A stretch of 64,000 nt of DNA from Aquatica leii (lineage: Eukaryota; Arthropoda; Insecta; Coleoptera; Lampyridae). The stretch covers positions 165,476,035 through 165,540,034 of the forward strand of contig CM069432.1 in the NCBI GenBank assembly GCA_035610365.1, written 5' to 3'. Both the position numbers and the translations under genes were made by a program. Below the pieces are notes generated by a model. It saw only the letters and a list, made by a program, of their open reading frames with translations. It was not told where the DNA came from and did no database searches. Shown here one piece after another: positions 60,947 through 64,000 of the stretch (its first letter is position 1; each line of letters begins with the position of its first letter).

Positions 60947-62065
60947 ATAACTATAAATCTATCTTTTTAAACAAGAAATCAAAGCCAATTTAAAATATTT
61001 TTTCTTAAACGAAACCGTAACCTAAAGGTTTGTCTTAGTTTATATAGTTATTTTTACAATTTTTTGCTATAATTTTAAGAAATACATTTTAAAAACGTAA
61101 CATTTATAAACACGATACAAAACATATTATTTAAGTCATAAACAAGGTTTAAATGTTAAATAACAGAAATCAAATGTTGCCCGGATAGTCCAACAAAATG
61201 ACAAATTACAATAAGCAATCTAATGGATAAATTAAATAATTTTTTTTCTATAGCTTTATATTAAATGCTATCACTGACCATATATTTTCATACCAAATAA
61301 ATTGATAAAATAGCAAACTAAAAATAAGACATATGGTTTCATTGATTTTGTTTAATAGTTTTCGTTGCATCTAATACATTCCCTAATCCAGAAAACTAAA
61401 TGCCTTGATTTTATAGATTAATCGTTTTTTTAAAGACGTAAGCTATTAATAACTATTATTTTAAGAATTGTAAATAAATAAAATTATGGTATTAAAAATC
61501 AATTAGTACTTAAATTAAAACTCAAAGTGCATAACTGGGAATAAAACACCATTATTACGAAAACTACGTCAACACATAAAAAAATTATATAAAAATAATA
61601 AATGTTGCTAGAAATATTTATATTTACAAGTTTACATTCTTTCTAGAAAAAAATTAAGATAACCTTTTTTTAAACATTAATGTTTTATATAATCTTATAC
61701 AAACAGTATAAAACGCACCGCGGCATTTTGCTATAAACGTTAAAATTAAACGAAAAAACTTTATGGTATCTAACAATAGATGTTTGAAAATGTTGTAGTA
61801 AACGTTGCAGGTGTTATTTTAACTGCTGTAACGTTTATTATTATTTTAATCAAATATGCAAACACTACTTCAATCAGTGGCAGATTTAACAAATAAACAT
61901 AAAACGTACCGTTAACAAATCGTTATAAAGTAGTAAAACAACGTCATTAAATGTTGTTAAATAATTGACTTTCTATTTAGACACAACCATAAAATGCAAA
62001 AAACAATACTTTTTAAATCATTTTTTTTACAAAATTATTGTATTATATCGTTTCATTTGTTTCAG
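60947..62065. other. Probable intron or intergenic DNA before the cyclase exon
   Basis: No upstream cyclase exon recognised. The sequence ends in TTTCATTTGTTTCAG, the acceptor of the exon. Confidence 0.5.
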
Positions 62066-62209
62066 GTTGAAACTATTGGAGATGCTTATTGCGTCGCTGG
62101 AGGACTTCACAAAGATTCCAGCACTCATGCACAACAAATAGGATGGATGGCATTAAAAATGATAAATACGTGCTCTTATCATCAAACGCACGAGGGACAA
62201 CCTATACGA
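62066..62209 (+). CDS. Soluble guanylate cyclase alpha subunit, one internal exon
   Basis: A 144-bp exon (48 residues), phase 0 at both ends, between TTTGTTTCAG and GTAAGT. It encodes part of the class III cyclase catalytic domain: VETIGDAYCVAGGLH at its start, with the second metal-binding Asp in GDAYC, then HAQQIGWMALKMI and an end before the expected MRIGLHTG strand. VETIGDAYC fits the alpha subunit of nitric-oxide-sensitive guanylate cyclase, which makes cGMP as an alpha/beta heterodimer in the cytosol; beta subunits read differently here. Neither neighbouring exon (the FSDIVGFT exon or the MRIGLHTG exon) was found within the window, so introns are at least several hundred bases to kilobases. 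Could also be a gene fragment, but the clean splice sites and open frame favour a live gene. Confidence 0.82.
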
Positions 62210-63779
62210 GTAAGTTTAATTACATTTCACTTTACAAATACAACAAAGAAAACAATTTGAGGTTTCTTTTGATCTATAAATGTGCTTACAATTCAAGTTT
62301 AAATTTTAAAAGTACATTATTTCCTTTTTTTAATAAATAAAAAACTGATAACTAAATTTTATACAAATACTTTTCATTTAATTTATTTTTAGTACGTACG
62401 TAATGGCCAAAAAAGCTGTACTGTGGAAACATAAAAACTAAAAATCCACATAAAACTAAGTGTTTAAAGTCAATTATTTTATTAGAACGAGTATGCGACA
62501 GGTAAATAATAGTAAAACATCTTGAAATTCAATTAAAATTTAAGAAAGCGATGTTAAAGTTAATGTTAAATTTGACAGGTTTAGTAATAAATGTAGTACC
62601 AACATTATATTTCTGGTGTCTTTTTATTCTTTCACAAAAATATAGTTTTATAAAAAGCAACACAAAAAATAATGTAAGTTACTCTCGTCAAAAATTTTCT
62701 TACATAACCCTTTCACAAGCAACGCTCATCGGTGAGGCCTTGCTTCACATTAGCGTTCGTTGTGCCATGCTGTACTTTCGACGCTTGTTACGTAAATTAC
62801 TATTATGCTCGTCGATAATAATAATTTTTTACCTAAAAATCAATATAAACAATGCATACCTTATATCACCTTTAGTTATAGTGCATTTAACTATTAACAC
62901 TTTTCTATTATTATTCAAAATAAAAAAAAGAGTTGTAAGGAGAAACACAATCACAAAAAGTGGAGTTTTTTCACCAATTTGAAAATTTTATTAACAAACA
63001 ACAACTAAGGAGAGAACGTTAGTTCATCGTGCAACTATAGTTCCTGTTATATCTCTAAATTATTACTAAACGTTGGATAAAGCAATTAGTACAAATCAGC
63101 CAATCTTCAATGTGCAGATTATAATCAATTAAAAAAGACGTCAGAACACAAGTAATTAAATACAGATGCTTGTTTACGCCTGAACACAACTGAAGGAATA
63201 CAAGTAGAACACATATAAGCTAACAAGAAGTGGGTTTATTTGAAAATCGGTGTCTGTAAAATATAATGTCAAAAGTATTCACTATATCACAGTAATGACA
63301 AATCAACAAATCAAATTATAAAAGATATACTAAACTCTTGAGTTAGGTAACACACGGTGTTCAAAGTTATCTGTTTACTGTTGTTATTTTCTTTATTATT
63401 GAAACTACAAAAACAGCAAAACTGAAACATTTTCCACGTGGATTACGACAGTGTACTCAAAAAAACAATTGCATGTCGGATTTTAACTATTCATAAAAAT
63501 CCTATTCCTTTTTATGTAACATCTTATATGCTTTTTAAATATTTTGAAGGAACATAAAATTTTGAATAGAAAACGTCTTATGCACTAATACAATAAATTA
63601 CTAGTTTACATTTAAAAATTCACAAATGAGAAGCGTTTAAGGTTGTCATATTTAACTATAATGTAATAAAGTCCGTCATTTTTATTTGCTGCAAAACAAC
63701 GGTAGGTTGCTTTGTAACAAAATAAACAATTTTAGTGTATGTTAGTTTTGCAATTTTTTAGTATTTTATTAATAATATT
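62210..63779. other. Probable cyclase intron, AT-rich
   Basis: The 143-codon ORF at 62551-62982 has no recognised domain and spans a palindrome, so it is not accepted as a gene. Confidence 0.45.
62714..62764. repeat. Short foldback palindrome 4
   Basis: CACAAGCAACGCT pairs with AGCGTTCGTTGTG (two mismatches) across a 25-bp spacer. Locally GC-richer than its surroundings. Confidence 0.6.
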
Positions 63780-64000
63780 TTGTTAACAAATGTCGTTTAC
63801 AGAAAAATGCGATATGCTGGGAGCATAGGTCATTTTTAGAAAGAATTTAACAAATGTTCCTAGATATCACCAAAACACTTCTTTGGATTGTCAAATGCCA
63901 CACTTTATTTTCATCAAGAAGGGGCTCTTGCTTATAATTATATTGTACAAGGTAAACTTTCCTATTTGAATAGAAATACGGCTGAGACTCAAAGACGGCG
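63780..64000 (+). pseudogene. Tc1/mariner-superfamily transposase fragment at the window edge
   Basis: Near the right edge the reading ATLYFHQEGALAYNYIV corresponds to the second catalytic block HFQQDGAPAH of the insect family, with the Asp changed to Glu. It continues through a degenerate NRNTAET to the last base. The rest would lie outside the window. Confidence 0.5.

Noticed and set aside
62551-62982. 143-codon open frame on + after the cyclase exon
   Set aside because: Hydrophobic, AT-driven composition, no recognisable domain, and it crosses a foldback palindrome; its length is plausible by chance in GC-poor DNA with few stops in one stretch.

Overview
The window looks like AT-rich nuclear DNA from an insect. 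The evidence is spliced protein genes with very short introns (45-49 bp) in an alpha-tubulin and a group III phospholipase A2, a single exon of a soluble guanylate cyclase alpha subunit, and a dense population of decayed insect-type transposons. A beetle or other holometabolous insect would fit, but nothing here fixes the order. There are no tRNA, rRNA, CRISPR or prokaryotic features.

Three host loci can be supported. (1) A two-exon alpha-tubulin on + at 17401-18805. The intron falls directly after the start codon. Residue 40 is not lysine, and the C-terminal tail has lost its glutamates and become Cys/Ser-rich. (2) A five-exon secreted group III phospholipase A2 on - at 36394-37678, whose exons are all too short to stand out as ORFs. 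Assembled by splice sites it gives 195 codons with the Ca-binding loop, the catalytic His-Asp pair and ten cysteines after the signal region. (3) One 144-bp internal exon on + at 62066-62209 of a soluble guanylate cyclase alpha subunit. A possible two-exon end of an unknown membrane protein lies at 8678-9127 (-).

The rest is mostly mobile-element debris. From left to right: a Tc1/mariner fragment (1.8 kb); a Penelope-like terminus with a hammerhead-like motif (4.7 kb); two copies of a composite repeat carrying a tRNA-like B-box (5.6 kb and 10.7 kb); an RTE-like 3' end (9.2 kb); a decayed Tc1/mariner (12 kb); and an I-like LINE with RNase H (12.9-16.6 kb). After the tubulin comes a DDE transposase lying between two 231-240 bp direct repeats (19.2-21.8 kb). 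At 26-32.3 kb a Jockey LINE on - is split by a nearly intact 4.8-kb LINE on +, with a 13-bp target duplication visible on both sides. A THAP-domain (P-element-like) two-exon pseudogene and a Penelope-like RT fragment lie at 38.8-42 kb. At 45.8-48.8 kb a Tc1/mariner relative with about 400-bp inverted repeats is itself interrupted by a 1.5-kb non-coding element with CCCAAG/CTTGGG ends. A Ty3/gypsy element on - with both LTRs, polypurine tract, RT-RNase H and integrase tail spans about 52.05-55.9 kb and contains a scrambled inverted repeat. A cluster of palindromic foldbacks lies at 58.7-62.8 kb.

The host genes are not functionally linked to each other as far as can be seen. The window is best read as three sparse genes inside transposon-built intergenic DNA, with the insertion order readable in two nested sites. 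All calls come from reading the sequence. Family names rest on motif recognition, not on database searches.
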